DNA of 64,000 bases from VGJW01 sp035285595 (lineage in GTDB: Bacteria > Cyanobacteriota > Sericytochromatia > S15B-MN24 > VGJW01), in NCBI GenBank assembly GCA_035285595.1, contig JAYKGV010000061.1, positions 1 to 64,000 on the forward strand, read 5' to 3'. The position numbers and the translations under genes are program-made. Under the pieces are notes generated by a model. The model had not been told where the DNA came from and did no database searches. It saw only the letters and a list, made by a program, of their open reading frames with translations. Of the stretch, positions 17,387-26,032 are shown piece by piece (position 1 is the first letter of the stretch; each line of letters opens with the position of its first letter).

Positions 17387-17452
17387 CAGGCCGTGCCTGA
17401 CTGAGGTCGACGGGCCGATCGAGGGCAATCTGGTGGGCGGGGGGGCCATGCC

Positions 17453-20425
17453 ATGTCCTTGTCGCCGCAGGCAGGGTCGCCGGGTCGCAGGCGTTGGCTG
17501 ACGCTGATGTTCGCGGACCTGGTGGACTTCTCGTCCCAGGCACGGCAACTCGAGGCCGAGGCCTTGCTGGAGCTTCTTCATCAAGTCTTTGCGGTGCTGG
17601 TGCCGCCGATAGAGGCTGCGGGCGGGCGGATCGACAAATTCCTCGGTGACGGTCTGCTGGCCTGCTTCGGGGATCCTGCCGGTCACGAAGACGATGCGGA
17701 GCGGGCCGTCGGTGCGGCCTTGTCCATGCAGCGGGCCCTGGCGATCTCGCGGTCCTGGACGGCCGGCGGTGAGCCTCTCGCGATGCGGATCGGTCTGGCG
17801 TCAGGGCTTGTGGTGAGCGGCCCCATCATGGCAGGTGCCCGAGAGGAATGGACTGTCGTCGGAGCGACCGTTCATCTGGCCAAGCGGCTAGAGTCTCTGG
17901 CTCCCCCCGGTTGTGTCCTCGTCGATGAGGCGACCCGCCGTCTCGCGAGAAGGCGTTACGCCTTCCAGCCCCAGGGCGAGCGTCCTCTGAAGGGTTTCCC
18001 GGTGGCCGTGCCGTCCTTTCGGGTGCTCGGGCCGCGTGCAGTGCCCGCAACTGGCCGTGTCCGCAACGAGTTCGTCGGTCGCGAGGCCGAGTTGGCCTTG
18101 TGGCAGGATCACCTGCGAAAGGTCGGTGCCACGGCCACGCGGTTTGCTATCACCGGCCCGGCGGGTATCGGCAAGAGTGCGCTGCTGGATCGGTTTCATG
18201 CCTTGGCCCGTCGTTCGGGTTCGGGGAGGATCATCCGCCCGGGGCGAGGCGTACACAGGCCGGACGAGCCTGGTGCTTATCTTGCGGGCTTGTGGGGGAT
18301 GCTGGCGTGTGGGCTCGCCATGCCGGTGTCTAGAGACGGTGAGCTCTTGCTTCGTCTGAGAGCCGTCACGCCGGCCGAGCCCGTGATCTGGTTGCTGGAC
18401 GACGGTCACGCGATGGATCCGTGGTCCCGTAGGCTGCTTGCCTCATGGGCCGCCGGCCTGCCCGTCGGGCACCTGCTGGTGGTGGCGGGACGAGACGAAG
18501 GCCTTGCCGAGGACTTCTCGGCTACCTCCGTGGTGCTGTCTGGACTTGCCGACGATGCGGCCATGCGGTTGCTTCATCTTCTCGAACACAAGGACGGCAC
18601 TCCGCCGACGCCGTCGGAACTGGTGCGCTGGCGGCGCATCATTGGCCGTGCCGGAGGCAATCCACTGCATTTGCGCGAACTGTGGCGCGCTGATGCCGAG
18701 GGACGCTCAGGGATGACGGGCCTGCCCCAGTCTCTCCACGGCCTGCTGCAGGCCCGTGTCGATGCCCTGCCGGAGTCCGAGCGTGCCCTGGCCCGGCTGG
18801 CGGCGGTCCTGGGGCCTCGCTGGCCGATGGGCTTGTGGGAACAGTTGCTGGATCGAGACGAGGCAGAGGCAGCCCGACTGCTGTACGAGCGGGGCATCCT
18901 GCGCGCTTGGAGTGAGGACGAGCTGGGCTTCGCGGATGCCTTGCTGCAGGAGGTTCTCTATGGGCAGCTGCTCGCACCCGAGCGCCGACAGCACCATGCC
19001 AGGGTGGCCGCATGCCCCGCCATGGCGGGCCTGTCCCCGGCGTGGCGGGCCCGGCAGGTGGAAGGCGCCGGCATGCCGGATCTAGCCAGGATGGCGTGGC
19101 GCGAGGCCGCCTCATCGGCCCTTTCTGCGGGTGCTCCGGTGGAGGCTCTGGCCTTTCTTGAGAGAGGCAGGGCACTGGAGGATCCGGCCGGGTGGACGTT
19201 GTGGCTCAGGGCTCGCCTTGCTGCCGGTCAGGCGATGACGGCAGGTCCCGAGCTGGTCGGGGCCCTGGCGCTTCTGAACGGTCCGAATCCTGACCCGGAT
19301 TTGGCCGTGGCCGTGGTCCGCGTGTTCGACGCACTCGGCCGTTACGACGAGGGCATGGCCATGTTGCTTGAGGTCAAGGAGCGTCTCGGGGAAGGATTTG
19401 GGGGGGCACGAATAGAGGCCGATCTGGCTTGGCTTGCGATGAGGCTCGGGCGCTTGCGAGAGGCAAGACGACGGGCCGCGGGCGCCCTGCGTCGGATGTC
19501 GGGACGTCCGCTCGAGTCCAGCGATCTCGATCTGGTGGCTAGGTTGCACCATGACCTGGCGGTGCATGAGCGCCTTGCCGGTCACATGGGCTCTGCGAGA
19601 AGGCACGCCCTCAAGGCGCTGAAGCTGCGGACCATGCGAGGGGATTGCCTGGGCGAGGCCGACGCGTGGCATAACCTCGGGACCATTTTGCATGCCCGCG
19701 GGGATCTCCGCGCTGCCATGCGGGCTCTCGGCCGAGGGCGGAGCCTCTATCTGGAGTCGGGCGCGACGCGCCGGTGGCTTGCGCTCGAACTCAATGTCGG
19801 AGCCGTTCGCCTGGACTTGGGAGAGGTTTCCCCGGTGCTCCATCAGGCCCCTTCATGGGAAGAGCGCGCCGTGCACGAAGGAGATCGCCTGACGGCGGCG
19901 TGTCTCGCGTTGCTGCAGGCTCAGGCGGTCTTGCTCCTGGGTATGCCGCAAGATGCGGGTGCCCATCTCGAGAGGGCCGAGGAGATTCTCGCCTCACTTG
20001 GAGATTCGGCTCCGTGGGCCGAACTTTGGCGCCTGAGAGGGATTCGATCGGCGATGTCCGGAGACCTGGGCGAGGCCGGAATCCAGCTGCGGCGCGGAGC
20101 CTTGCTGGCACAGTCCGGGGAGGACCTCCATCAGGCCGCCTTGCTACATCGTGCCCTCGCCCGCCTCGCGTGGGCCCTGGGGGAGCTGGACGAGGCTTTG
20201 CGCGAGGCAGGTAAAGCCGTGACCTGGCACGTGCGCCTAGGCACCTTTCTCGAACAGGCCCGCAGCTTGAGGCTCCTGCAAGAGGTTTCGCGAGAGGCGG
20301 GTCGGGATCTTCCGGGGAATGTCATCATGGCATGGGAACCACTCGAGAGAATCCGCAAGTCCGGAGCCGTCGAGGAGGCGCGCAAGCTGGAGAGCGTGGA
20401 GGGTGTGAAAGCATGGCAACCGTGA
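17453..20425 (+). CDS. Class III cyclase - AAA ATPase - TPR regulatory protein
   Basis: A 990-residue multidomain regulator. Residues ~15-185 are a class III nucleotidyl cyclase: MFADLVDFSS gives metal Asp22, and DKFLGD gives Lys62 and metal Asp66. The transition-state Asn of VNxAxRLE is replaced by His141 (VHLAKRLE), while Arg145 is kept. Residues ~205-500 are a STAND/AAA-type NTPase with Walker A GPAGIGKS (235-242) and a Walker-B-like WLLDDGHAMD. Residues ~560-980 form TPR-like helical repeats. The architecture matches large cyclase-coupled signal ATPases whose ligand is usually unknown. The His substitution makes cyclase activity uncertain. It overlaps the following tiny lipoprotein gene by 13 bases. 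Confidence 0.88.
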   Translation: MSLSPQAGSPGRRRWLTLMFADLVDFSSQARQLEAEALLELLHQVFAVLVPPIEAAGGRIDKFLGDGLLACFGDPAGHEDDAERAVGAALSMQRALAISRSWTAGGEPLAMRIGLASGLVVSGPIMAGAREEWTVVGATVHLAKRLESLAPPGCVLVDEATRRLARRRYAFQPQGERPLKGFPVAVPSFRVLGPRAVPATGRVRNEFVGREAELALWQDHLRKVGATATRFAITGPAGIGKSALLDRFHALARRSGSGRIIRPGRGVHRPDEPGAYLAGLWGMLACGLAMPVSRDGELLLRLRAVTPAEPVIWLLDDGHAMDPWSRRLLASWAAGLPVGHLLVVAGRDEGLAEDFSATSVVLSGLADDAAMRLLHLLEHKDGTPPTPSELVRWRRIIGRAGGNPLHLRELWRADAEGRSGMTGLPQSLHGLLQARVDALPESERALARLAAVLGPRWPMGLWEQLLDRDEAEAARLLYERGILRAWSEDELGFADALLQEVLYGQLLAPERRQHHARVAACPAMAGLSPAWRARQVEGAGMPDLARMAWREAASSALSAGAPVEALAFLERGRALEDPAGWTLWLRARLAAGQAMTAGPELVGALALLNGPNPDPDLAVAVVRVFDALGRYDEGMAMLLEVKERLGEGFGGARIEADLAWLAMRLGRLREARRRAAGALRRMSGRPLESSDLDLVARLHHDLAVHERLAGHMGSARRHALKALKLRTMRGDCLGEADAWHNLGTILHARGDLRAAMRALGRGRSLYLESGATRRWLALELNVGAVRLDLGEVSPVLHQAPSWEERAVHEGDRLTAACLALLQAQAVLLLGMPQDAGAHLERAEEILASLGDSAPWAELWRLRGIRSAMSGDLGEAGIQLRRGALLAQSGEDLHQAALLHRALARLAWALGELDEALREAGKAVTWHVRLGTFLEQARSLRLLQEVSREAGRDLPGNVIMAWEPLERIRKSGAVEEARKLESVEGVKAWQP

Positions 20426-20592
20426 AGCGGCCGGTGCCCTGGGCGGCCGGGATTGCCCTGTGCCTGTGTCTCCTCGTCGCGGCGTGCGAATTTCCTGGTT
20501 TCGTCCTTGGAGATCCCACCTTGGTGCCCACGCCGACGCCCAGTCCTGCCTCGATACCCGGTGCACCACGTCCGATGGGAGCCCGTCGATGA
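20413..20592 (+). CDS. 59-residue lipoprotein
   Basis: A very small lipoprotein. Its signal peptide ends in the lipobox LLVAAC, leaving a mature peptide of only about 35 residues that is rich in Pro and Thr (TPTPSPAS). GAGGGTG lies 7 bases before the ATG. It overlaps the cyclase gene by 13 bases at its 5' end and tgt by ATGA at its 3' end. Both overlaps, together with the lipobox, argue that it is real. The role is unknown; it may act partly as a coupling cistron between the regulator and tgt. Confidence 0.7.
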   Translation: MATVKRPVPWAAGIALCLCLLVAACEFPGFVLGDPTLVPTPTPSPASIPGAPRPMGARR

Positions 20593-21710
20593 CCGAACCA
20601 GCCGTCCGCATGACGGTCCTGGCCAGCGTCGGCGCCGCCAGAGCGGGTATTCTGCATACTCCTCACGGGGACATTCCGACGCCAACCTTCATGCCGGTGG
20701 GCACCCAGGCGACGGTCAAGGCCCTGTTGCCGGACCAGGTCGCATCGACCGGGGCGGGGATCGTGCTGGCCAATGCGTTTCACTGCATGTTGCGTCCGGG
20801 TTCCGACCGGGTGGCGCGGGCGGGCGGCCTGCATGCCTTCATGCGCTGGTCCGGGGCGGTCTTGACGGATTCCGGGGGGTTCCAGGTCTTCTCGCTCGCC
20901 GCGTTGCGTTCCATCACCGAGGAGGGTGTGCACTTCCGGAGCCCTGTGGATGGCTCGCGATGGTTCATGGACCCCGAACGATCGATGCGGGTGCAGATGG
21001 AACTTGGGGCGGACATCGCCATGGTCTTCGACGAGTGCATCAGGTTGCCGGCGACACCCCGCGAAGTGAGGAGCGCCGTGGATCGCACCACCCGCTGGGC
21101 CGAGCGCTGCCTTGCGGTTCACGATCGTCCCGACCAAGCGCTTTTCGGTATCGTACAGGGCGGCATCGATCCCGAGGAGCGGAGACGCTCCGCCGAGGCA
21201 CTCGTGCCGATGGACTTTCCTGGCTATGCCGTGGGCGGATTGTCCGTCGGAGAATCCCGCGAGGACATGGCACGGACGCTAGGAGCCACCACGCCGCTGT
21301 TGCCGGAATCCAAGCCTCGCTATCTGATGGGTGTGGGGACTCCGGAGGACCTTCGGCTAGCCATTTCTCATGGCATCGACATGGCCGATTGCGTCCATCC
21401 GACACGGATGGCCCGTCACGGTACCGTCTGGTCGGGCGAGGGCCGGTTCCACCTTAAGGCGGCACGTTTTGCCGACGACGAACGCCCTATCGACCCCGAA
21501 TGCGATTGCTTGACGTGCGCCCGCTTTGACCGTCGTTACCTGCATCATCTCGTCCGCTCGGGCGAACTTCTGGCACATACCCTTCTCTCCCTGCACAACC
21601 TGCGACATCTGCAGCGGCGTGTCGAGCATTGGCGTGCCGAAATCCTGGCCGGTACGTTCCAACCCAACCTGATGCCTGTGGAAAGGGTCGCCGCCGGCGG
21701 CGCAGGTTGA
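20589..21710 (+). CDS. tgt: tRNA-guanine transglycosylase
   Basis: A 373-residue bacterial Tgt (E. coli 375), which exchanges guanine-34 for preQ1 in GUN-anticodon tRNAs during queuosine synthesis. The N-terminal TPTFMPVGTQATVK, substrate-pocket DSGGFQVFSL, GGLSVGESRE and the zinc site CDCLTCARFDRRYLHHL are all present. The ATG at 20589 has GGGAG 8 bases upstream and overlaps the lipoprotein stop. No queA or other queuosine gene is visible here. Confidence 0.97.
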   Translation: MTEPAVRMTVLASVGAARAGILHTPHGDIPTPTFMPVGTQATVKALLPDQVASTGAGIVLANAFHCMLRPGSDRVARAGGLHAFMRWSGAVLTDSGGFQVFSLAALRSITEEGVHFRSPVDGSRWFMDPERSMRVQMELGADIAMVFDECIRLPATPREVRSAVDRTTRWAERCLAVHDRPDQALFGIVQGGIDPEERRRSAEALVPMDFPGYAVGGLSVGESREDMARTLGATTPLLPESKPRYLMGVGTPEDLRLAISHGIDMADCVHPTRMARHGTVWSGEGRFHLKAARFADDERPIDPECDCLTCARFDRRYLHHLVRSGELLAHTLLSLHNLRHLQRRVEHWRAEILAGTFQPNLMPVERVAAGGAG

Positions 21711-21717
21711 TGCTCGC

Positions 21718-22368
21718 CTAGGGTGGACCTGCCTTGACCGTCGCATCGACGATCAGGATGACCAGGCCCATGGTGGCTGCGACGGTGCCCAGCCATAACC
21801 CTTCCCAGATCAGTTTCCAGCGCTGCTCCTCGCGCGCGGCTTCCTCTCGCGCGTCGGGTGCCTGCGGGCGAGGAGGCGAGGTCAGTGCGCGAAAGCCCAA
21901 GGCATCCTCAAAGGCCCGGACATCATAGGCCACCTGGGCCTGCCACGCGCCGGGGCCACCCGCGTAGCGGACCTGACGGATCGCCCCTTCGTCGAAATGA
22001 CGTCGCAGACGCAGGATGATTTCATCGTGGCTAGTTTTATGTGTATCTGAAATTGTTGATGGGTCATGCTGATTTATTGCTATGATGCCAAGCTTGATAA
22101 TGTTGTCTTGTAGATTTGGCAGGATGTTGCGTATGGCCGCAGCCTCGGGTTCAGGAACGGGATATGCACTCCACAGCCACGTCCCGTCCCACCACACCGT
22201 TCTCTCGGACCACGGAGAGGTCGATCCGGACGGTCGCTCGGCAAGTTCCCGGCCCCCCCCATCTTCGAGCCAGACCTGTTCGGTGGCCGCGACCGCGCGC
22301 GAGGGGCCCCAACCCAGAATGGTCATGGCCACCAGCAGGGAGAGCCCGGTCCTCGGTCGGACCCTCAT
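21718..22368 (-). CDS. Exported protein with C-terminal membrane helix, unknown function
   Basis: A 216-residue protein that I do not recognise. It has an N-terminal signal (SLLVAMTILGWG, then AVAA cleavage), an acidic/aromatic middle part with TVWWDGTWLWSAYP, and a C-terminal membrane helix (TVAATMGLVILIVDATV), suggesting a periplasmic protein tethered at its C-terminus. About 100 bases in the middle (~22025-22125) are conspicuously AT-rich and encode many Ile, Asn, Asp and Thr residues, unlike the rest of the gene. Its ATG overlaps the stop of the DUF445 gene (ATGA), and it converges on tgt. Confidence 0.7.
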   Translation of the reverse strand: MRVRPRTGLSLLVAMTILGWGPSRAVAATEQVWLEDGGGRELAERPSGSTSPWSERTVWWDGTWLWSAYPVPEPEAAAIRNILPNLQDNIIKLGIIAINQHDPSTISDTHKTSHDEIILRLRRHFDEGAIRQVRYAGGPGAWQAQVAYDVRAFEDALGFRALTSPPRPQAPDAREEAAREEQRWKLIWEGLWLGTVAATMGLVILIVDATVKAGPP

Positions 22369-24275
22369 ACGCGTACGAACCTGAGCATCAGCAGCACCAT
22401 GCCCACTCCGGCCGCCACGACACCCACCAGGTCGGGCAGGCCCACGAGCGGAGAGAGTTCTGCGATCTTGCGGAAGAACAGGGTGGCGGTCAGTCCCGCC
22501 ACGCCTCCGAACAACAGGCCAATCAGGAAAATCGTGTTGAACTCTCTTCTTGCCAGACGACGCTTCACGACGTCCTCGATGGCCGCCGGCTCGGCTCGCA
22601 TGATGCCCGTACGCACCATGTCCTTGAAATCCAGGGTCTCGGCCACTCGGTGGGCCTGTGCCCGGATCAGGCTCTTGACCTGCGTCGCAAGCAGAAGCTC
22701 GAGACGGTCCGTGCGCTCCTCACCCAGCCACTCGGCGGGGCGACCGATGGGCAATCCCATCAAGGCCTCGAGGCCTCGGGCTACCCAACGCTGCAAGGTC
22801 TCGCGGGCCAACGGCTCCGCCGTCAGGTCACAGGCTCGATCCACAGCGTGACGCAATGGCGTGCGTGGCCAAGCGCCCGCGACCGCGCCGGCCTCGAGGG
22901 CTGCGGCATAGGCGAGGACCTCCGCCGTCATTTCGGGGTCTCTAGGGGGATTCTCTCGCAGCCAGGACGCCAGCCGGGCAGGACTTCCCGCCGTGGCAGC
23001 GGTCACCAGTTCTGGAGCGGCCCCCCCCGCAGGATGAAGCTCTTGCAAGCGGGGCAGCAGGATCTCTGGCCAAGAGGCCAGAGGCAACTCATCCAACTCC
23101 GCGAGCCGCCGGCCGACGGGATCGGCTTCACGCCACGAGCGAGGCAAGAAGCGCTCGATCGGGGTCGCCAGCAAGCGGTGTACCCCCAGTCGGGCAAGTT
23201 CGGTGGCCAGCGACAGGGCAATAGGGCTGCGCAGCACGGTAGCGATTCCCTGGATGAGTTCCTCTCTTCCCCTCGCTCCGAGCCGTCCATACCAGGCGCC
23301 GACCGGAGTGACGCGCATCTCGGCAAAGGCCCGGTCGATGCGGTCGCGGACGAAGGTCAGGGTATCGGGGTCCTCGAGGGCCCGACGGAGGCGGGGCAGC
23401 GTTTCGTCGACGAACTGGTCGAGGCGTTTGGAGAAGTCTTCCGGAAAGAGCTGCCGCCAAGCTCCCAGTAACCCTTCCACGGAGAACAGGTTTGGACTGG
23501 TCGCGACCAGGCGGTCGATCACATCGAGGAGGTAGGTCTTGAGGAAGGCCTTGACCCTGGGCTCACGCAACACGTCCTCAAGAATGCGCGCCAGATCCGG
23601 CAGACGATCCTTGAGGCGCTGCTGGATGAGGTCCACGGTCTGCTGGGGGACGAGTTCGGGTAGGGGACCCAAGCCGGCGAGCCAGGCATCCAAGCGACGC
23701 GCCTCCCCCTCGGCATCACCCGTCCAGTCCGAAAATCTCCCGGAGAGGTGCTGGACCAATCGGTCGGCCAGATCGGGTGGCAAGGTGGCGTCGAGCGCTC
23801 GCGGGCCCCATTGTGCCAGCAGATCTTCGGCCAGATTGGCCAGACGGGCCCTGAAGGAGGGGCGGGCCAGCAGGCCGGCCAAGCCTTCGGAGGCCTTCTC
23901 CGCCAACATGACGATTTCGGCATCGACGTCCGCCGCGGCACCCAGATGGTGTTGCAACAAGTCCCGAGCCGAAGGATGCTCGCCCTGCAGCACCTCGCGC
24001 AGGATATCCCGCACGGTGGTTTCAACCTTGCGGGAGACGTCACCCGATTCGAGGTAGGCCGATAGTCGTTCCCGGGTGATCAGTCGCTCTTCGATCAGCA
24101 GGGCCACCTGGTCGGCAAGTGCTTCCTGACGCCGCGGAAGGACTCCGAGTTCACGGATGAGCGGCAGGTTGATGCGGCGGTAGGGATGGAAGAGGAACCA
24201 TACTGCAGAAAAGTCGACAAGCCTGCCCGCGATGGCCGAGGCGAAGACCACAACCAGGATCTCGGTCAGGGACAT
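22365..24275 (-). CDS. DUF445 (YheB-like) membrane protein
   Basis: A 636-residue DUF445 protein. It has an N-terminal membrane helix followed by the family motif AVWFLFHPYRR (~residues 26-36). A very long helical soluble region follows, with repeats of the type RLDQFVDETLPRLRRAL. Two membrane helices lie at the C-terminus (TIFLIGLLFGGVAGLTATLF and GVVAAGVGMVLLML). A GTG at 24281 is an alternative start that adds two residues. The family has no established biochemical role; it is typically an inner-membrane protein with a large helical loop. It is third in a minus-strand operon led by ctaA. Confidence 0.82.
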   Translation of the reverse strand: MSLTEILVVVFASAIAGRLVDFSAVWFLFHPYRRINLPLIRELGVLPRRQEALADQVALLIEERLITRERLSAYLESGDVSRKVETTVRDILREVLQGEHPSARDLLQHHLGAAADVDAEIVMLAEKASEGLAGLLARPSFRARLANLAEDLLAQWGPRALDATLPPDLADRLVQHLSGRFSDWTGDAEGEARRLDAWLAGLGPLPELVPQQTVDLIQQRLKDRLPDLARILEDVLREPRVKAFLKTYLLDVIDRLVATSPNLFSVEGLLGAWRQLFPEDFSKRLDQFVDETLPRLRRALEDPDTLTFVRDRIDRAFAEMRVTPVGAWYGRLGARGREELIQGIATVLRSPIALSLATELARLGVHRLLATPIERFLPRSWREADPVGRRLAELDELPLASWPEILLPRLQELHPAGGAAPELVTAATAGSPARLASWLRENPPRDPEMTAEVLAYAAALEAGAVAGAWPRTPLRHAVDRACDLTAEPLARETLQRWVARGLEALMGLPIGRPAEWLGEERTDRLELLLATQVKSLIRAQAHRVAETLDFKDMVRTGIMRAEPAAIEDVVKRRLARREFNTIFLIGLLFGGVAGLTATLFFRKIAELSPLVGLPDLVGVVAAGVGMVLLMLRFVRV

Positions 24276-24282
24276 GGACACG

Positions 24283-24873
24283 TCAGATGTCGTCCCCCGG
24301 AAGACCGGTCGCCCGCTTGCGGGCTTCGTCTTCCTTGGCAGCTGAGACCACGGAGCCCACGAGGTAGAGCGGGAGCCCCAGTCCTAGCCCCCACATCATC
24401 ATCGGCCCGGCATAAGGACCGATGGGCAGAGCGGCGAGACCTGCACCAGCGCCCGAGGAGGCTGGCGTCGCGCCGGGACTGGTGTTGCCCGTGCCCGTGG
24501 AACCTTGCAGATTGGTGGCGAGTCCCAGTAGCCCCACGATGACGCCTGCCATGCCTACGGTTCCCACCCAGACCTCCCAGCGATGCCACGGCTCGGATGG
24601 CCCCGAGCCGGAGGCAGGAATCGACGTGGCTCCCAGATCCCGGACTGGGGGGGACGCGACCTCTGAGCTCTTTTCTCGCCAAATCTCCACAGAAGGTGAT
24701 GGAGAGGCGACAGGTCGGGTGGCACCCTCGATCCGAACCGCCTCTTCATCGGGCGCCTGTGCCATGGCAGGTGTCTGCATCGTGCAGGTGAGGGCCAGCA
24801 GCGCCACGAAAGCTGCCACGGTGTCACGGCTGGAACGTGAGGCCCGGTCAGGGCGGGGCGGGAGGCCGGGCAC
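24283..24873 (-). CDS. Exported or membrane protein of unknown function
   Basis: A 196-residue protein that I do not recognise. A signal peptide (AFVALLALTCT, cleavage near AMAQA) is followed by a Ser/Pro/Glu-rich segment. Two hydrophobic segments then appear (WVGTVGMAGVIVGLLGLA and MMMWGLGLGLPLYLVGSVV), separated by a Gly/Ser/Thr-rich stretch. The tail is charged. It lies between ctaA (24 bases) and the DUF445 gene (7 bases), so all are probably cotranscribed. Confidence 0.65.
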   Translation of the reverse strand: MPGLPPRPDRASRSSRDTVAAFVALLALTCTMQTPAMAQAPDEEAVRIEGATRPVASPSPSVEIWREKSSEVASPPVRDLGATSIPASGSGPSEPWHRWEVWVGTVGMAGVIVGLLGLATNLQGSTGTGNTSPGATPASSGAGAGLAALPIGPYAGPMMMWGLGLGLPLYLVGSVVSAAKEDEARKRATGLPGDDI

Positions 24874-24897
24874 GTTCGGGTCGGTCCTGAAACCCGG

Positions 24898-25848
24898 TCA
24901 GGCCGCGGCTGGCACCTTGGTCACCGTGGCGGCCAAGGTCTGGCGTGCAGTGACCAGGCGCCACGAAAGGGCGACCAGCAGGGCGAAGAGCAGGTAAGCG
25001 TTGCCGTGGTGGGCCGCCGTGACGACAAGGGGTAACTTGTACAGGACATTCAGAATACCCAGAGCGACCTGCAGGGCCAACACACCCACCGCAAGCCGGG
25101 GCAGGGTGCGCACCCATCCGGCTGCGTGACGGGTACGCCAGGCAAGGACGACCACGAGGCCCGTGACGAGGTAGGCCCCATAGCGGTGAAGCATCTGCAG
25201 GGCCACGTTGCCCACCATCGCCGGAAGCCACTCCCCGTGGCAGGTAGGAAAGTCCGGACACGCCAAGCCCGCCTCGAAATTGGCGACGATGCCCCCCGCG
25301 AGCGCCTGTAGATAGATGGCCGCCGTCGTACCCAACGCAAGACCGAGATATTCCCGCCCTTCCTCGCTCGGATCCTTGTCTCCGTCGGCCAAGCGAAACG
25401 CACGCAGTCCCAGCGTGATCATCGTGGCGAAGAAGGCCAGGGCAGTGGCCAAGTGGGTGACGACAAGCTCGGGCGGGACCATATGGCGAATGATGAGCGC
25501 GCCCCAGCCGATCTGCACCACGAGCAGGGTGCAAGCAAGGGCCATGTGCCCCCCCAGTCGGCTGCGCAGGCTGGGGGTCCAAGCCAGCCATCCGACGGCA
25601 ACCAGCATGCCCGTACTGACCACGGAAGCGATGGCCCGGTGGGTGAACTCGATGACGGCTGTCATCTCTCCCGGTGGCAACAGCGCCCCATGGCACAACG
25701 GCCAATCGTGCCAGCCACCTGCCGTGCCGCATCCCAAGCCCGAACCCGTCGCGCGAACCACCACGCCCGCGAACACCAGAAGCACAGTCAGGCCTACCAG
25801 GCCCATAATCAACTGCCCGAATCGCCTGAAGGTCAATGTATCCGACAT
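24898..25848 (-). CDS. ctaA: Heme A synthase (COX15/CtaA)
   Basis: A 316-residue, eight-helix heme A synthase, which oxidises the C8 methyl of heme O to make heme A for aa3-type oxidases. The heme-ligand histidines are visible in EFTHRAIAS, THLATALAF, LHRYGAYLV and AAHHGNAYL. Two cysteine pairs in extracytoplasmic loops are present (CGTAGGWHDWPLC and CPDFPTC), as in Bacillus-type CtaA. The ATG at 25848 is preferred; longer in-frame extensions to 26220 or 26599 have no conserved sequence. Its presence implies an aerobic respiratory chain, although no oxidase subunits lie in this window. Confidence 0.95.
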   Translation of the reverse strand: MSDTLTFRRFGQLIMGLVGLTVLLVFAGVVVRATGSGLGCGTAGGWHDWPLCHGALLPPGEMTAVIEFTHRAIASVVSTGMLVAVGWLAWTPSLRSRLGGHMALACTLLVVQIGWGALIIRHMVPPELVVTHLATALAFFATMITLGLRAFRLADGDKDPSEEGREYLGLALGTTAAIYLQALAGGIVANFEAGLACPDFPTCHGEWLPAMVGNVALQMLHRYGAYLVTGLVVVLAWRTRHAAGWVRTLPRLAVGVLALQVALGILNVLYKLPLVVTAAHHGNAYLLFALLVALSWRLVTARQTLAATVTKVPAAA

Positions 25849-25926
25849 CGTGGGGTGTCCTGTGGGCCAAACTTGCGCCCCGGTGGGGCGTCGTAGTGTG
25901 CGGTGGATGGGCCGGGACAGGCATTG

Positions 25927-25932
25927 AGTATA
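25927..25932 (-). promoter_or_regulatory. Possible -10 of the ctaA operon
   Basis: TATACT on the minus strand lies about 78 bases before the ctaA ATG in the AT-richer part of the divergent gap. The -35 region is weak (TTCCCA at a spacing of 19). The rest of the 25849-26032 gap shows no gene. Confidence 0.35.
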
Positions 25933-26032
25933 GCAGTCCTTCGTGAGATATTGGGAACGCTTGAGCGGCCTCTGGCGTTCGTGCAATTCGTGATGAGTCC
26001 TGTCGATATTTCGGAGAGGTTGACCTGTCCCC

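Noticed and set aside
22116..23471. 451-residue open frame on the plus strand
   Set aside because: It lies antisense to the DUF445 and following genes, is rich in Arg, Gln, Gly and Pro, and has no domain; it is a high-GC shadow frame.
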